From JADKIH01 sp049363815 (GTDB lineage Bacteria; Bacteroidota; Bacteroidia; AKYH767-A; 2013-40CM-41-45): DNA of 64,000 bases. The stretch is taken from assembly GCA_049363815.1 (NCBI GenBank), contig JBMQEM010000098.1:4449-68448 (forward strand), read 5' to 3'. Every line of letters begins with the position of its first letter. Position 1 is the stretch's first letter. The notes beneath the pieces are model-generated. The model ran no database searches. It had not been told where the DNA came from and was given only the letters and a program-made list of their open reading frames with translations. Of the stretch, positions 63,327 to 64,000 are shown in pieces. The translations under genes and the position numbers were made by a program.

Positions 63327-64000
63327 AATTGTAAAGATAGGGAATTAGAGATGACAATTTGATGAGATGGATTAACGGTTTTTTATCAGAAAAATTTAAC
63401 AAATCCCGGGTAAAATCTGAAAGATCTGCTATCCCTAAAGAATTTCAATTTGGGATATGTATTTAGATGTGCCAGGCCCGCTAGGGCCAAACTATTGGTA
63501 ATACAAGACTAAACGAGAAAGTCAAAGCCCCTTTAGGGGCGCACTCTTTAAACACAATGCAGGTGTCAATTAATTCTACTGCATAAAAGTTCCAACATAT
63601 TGTGATTCCATTCGGCTTATTCCTGATGCACAAATTTTGTTTTTGTTGTCGAAAAAAGCTGTATCCTTAAAGAGTGCGCCCCTAAAGGGGCTTAGCTGTC
63701 TTGTATGGTCCAAAAGTTACCAAAAGTATGGCCCTAACGGGCCTGACAACCTATAAATTTACAACAAATATTTCCTTCGTCTTAACCAAATGACATTAAG
63801 CTTTAGCTGACGACAATTAAGATTAACTTGAAAAAATATTTTTTAATAAATAATCTCAAGTCAACAGAACGGAATACTATTCATTTGTTTTTTACTTAAG
63901 TTGACGCCTGTGCGATAGCTATCGGGATCACAGAACTCGCAGATTTTTATGTAGACAAAAGCAGCGAGATCTGCGGGAAAAAATTTCTGTGTGTTTTTTT
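63327..64000. other. Repeat-rich right-edge region without genes
   Basis: About 670 bp without a credible frame. It holds a 273-bp nested inverted repeat (63473-63745), a partial GCTTTAGCTGACG palindrome (63800-63812), CGATAGCTATCG (63913-63924) and a 15-mer shared with 5360-5374 (63946-63960). Confidence 0.75.
63473..63745. repeat. Nested 273-bp inverted repeat
   Basis: Inner arms of 27 bp are identical inverted copies (63525-63551 and 63667-63693), separated by 115 bp. Each contains GCCCC-TTTA-GGGGC. Outer arms CAGGCCCGCTAGGGCC (63473-63488) and GGCCCTAACGGGCCTG (63730-63745) match with one difference, and segments between them (TTGGTAA, ATACAAGAC) are also mirrored with small gaps. It has no terminal duplication or transposase. 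Confidence 0.85.

Noticed and set aside
63473..63745. Possible CRISPR array from repeated palindromes
   Set aside because: Arms are inverted, not direct, and there are no regular spacers or cas genes.

Overview
This window looks like a chromosomal segment from a member of the Bacteroidota. The main reasons are the many secreted proteins ending in type IX secretion (T9SS) sorting domains, a PKD protein with a gliding-motility-type C-terminus, lipoproteins and a putative porin of types common in the phylum, weak or absent Shine-Dalgarno sites, and several starts preceded by the Bacteroidota promoter signature TAnnTTTG with an upstream TTG/TTTG. No rRNA, tRNA, IS element, prophage or CRISPR array was seen. 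Genus cannot be assigned from the sequence alone.

Layout. (1) 1-8.2 kb is a housekeeping and envelope-stress block, all on the minus strand: a TPR lipoprotein cut by the window edge, recA, a PadR regulator overlapping a PspC-domain membrane protein, a GIN-domain secreted protein, a T9SS-exported glucose/sorbosone-dehydrogenase-like propeller, and an FKBP lipoprotein. (2) 8.4-35.3 kb is a large surface polysaccharide locus. It begins with a GT4, a Wza-like exporter, a Wzc-like tyrosine kinase, RfbC and a WecA-like initiating transferase. After rdgB on the other strand come gmd-fcl (GDP-L-fucose synthesis) and a giant PKD protein. A tight second operon (21.7-34.0 kb) holds a Wzm/Wzt ABC exporter, an acetyltransferase, a TylF-like methyltransferase, an epimerase, six further glycosyltransferases, a sulfotransferase and another methyltransferase. 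It converges on a probable polymerase-like membrane protein. (3) 35.4-38.4 kb is housekeeping: rlmH, a DUF4783-like protein, nadC and a YihY-family protein. (4) 38.5-47 kb continues the polysaccharide theme: a Wzx-like flippase, a polysaccharide deacetylase, a GNAT-like protein, an asparagine-synthase-type amidotransferase, a methyltransferase and a GT4. Much of this part is visibly AT-richer than the rest. (5) 47-57 kb carries secreted adhesin-like proteins: a PKD/gliding protein, two Kelch T9SS proteins (one at 40 kb) and a tandem pair of large paralogues sharing an unassigned ~270-residue N-terminal domain. An isoaspartyl peptidase lies among them. (6) 57-63.3 kb has an AddB-like nuclease, a small PspC protein, a Porin_10-type porin and a conserved secreted protein.

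How it fits together. The nucleotide-sugar genes (rfbC, gmd, fcl, epimerase), the initiating transferase, the glycosyltransferases and the decorating enzymes (acetyl-, methyl- and sulfotransfer, deacetylation, amidation) could build one or more complex, probably fucose-containing and sulfated, glycans. Both an ABC-type route (Wzm/Wzt) and a Wzx/Wzy/Wzc/Wza-type route are present. In Bacteroidota, T9SS cargo can be anchored to surface polysaccharide, so the neighbouring T9SS proteins may be functionally linked.

The most unusual items are a 78-bp perfect palindrome between two convergent genes, a 273-bp nested inverted repeat, 7-bp-period intergenic repeats, a split PKD domain interrupted by a ~310-residue insertion, the tandem paralogues with an unassigned barrel-like domain and a possible structured leader, and a likely PadR operator over the GIN-protein promoter.
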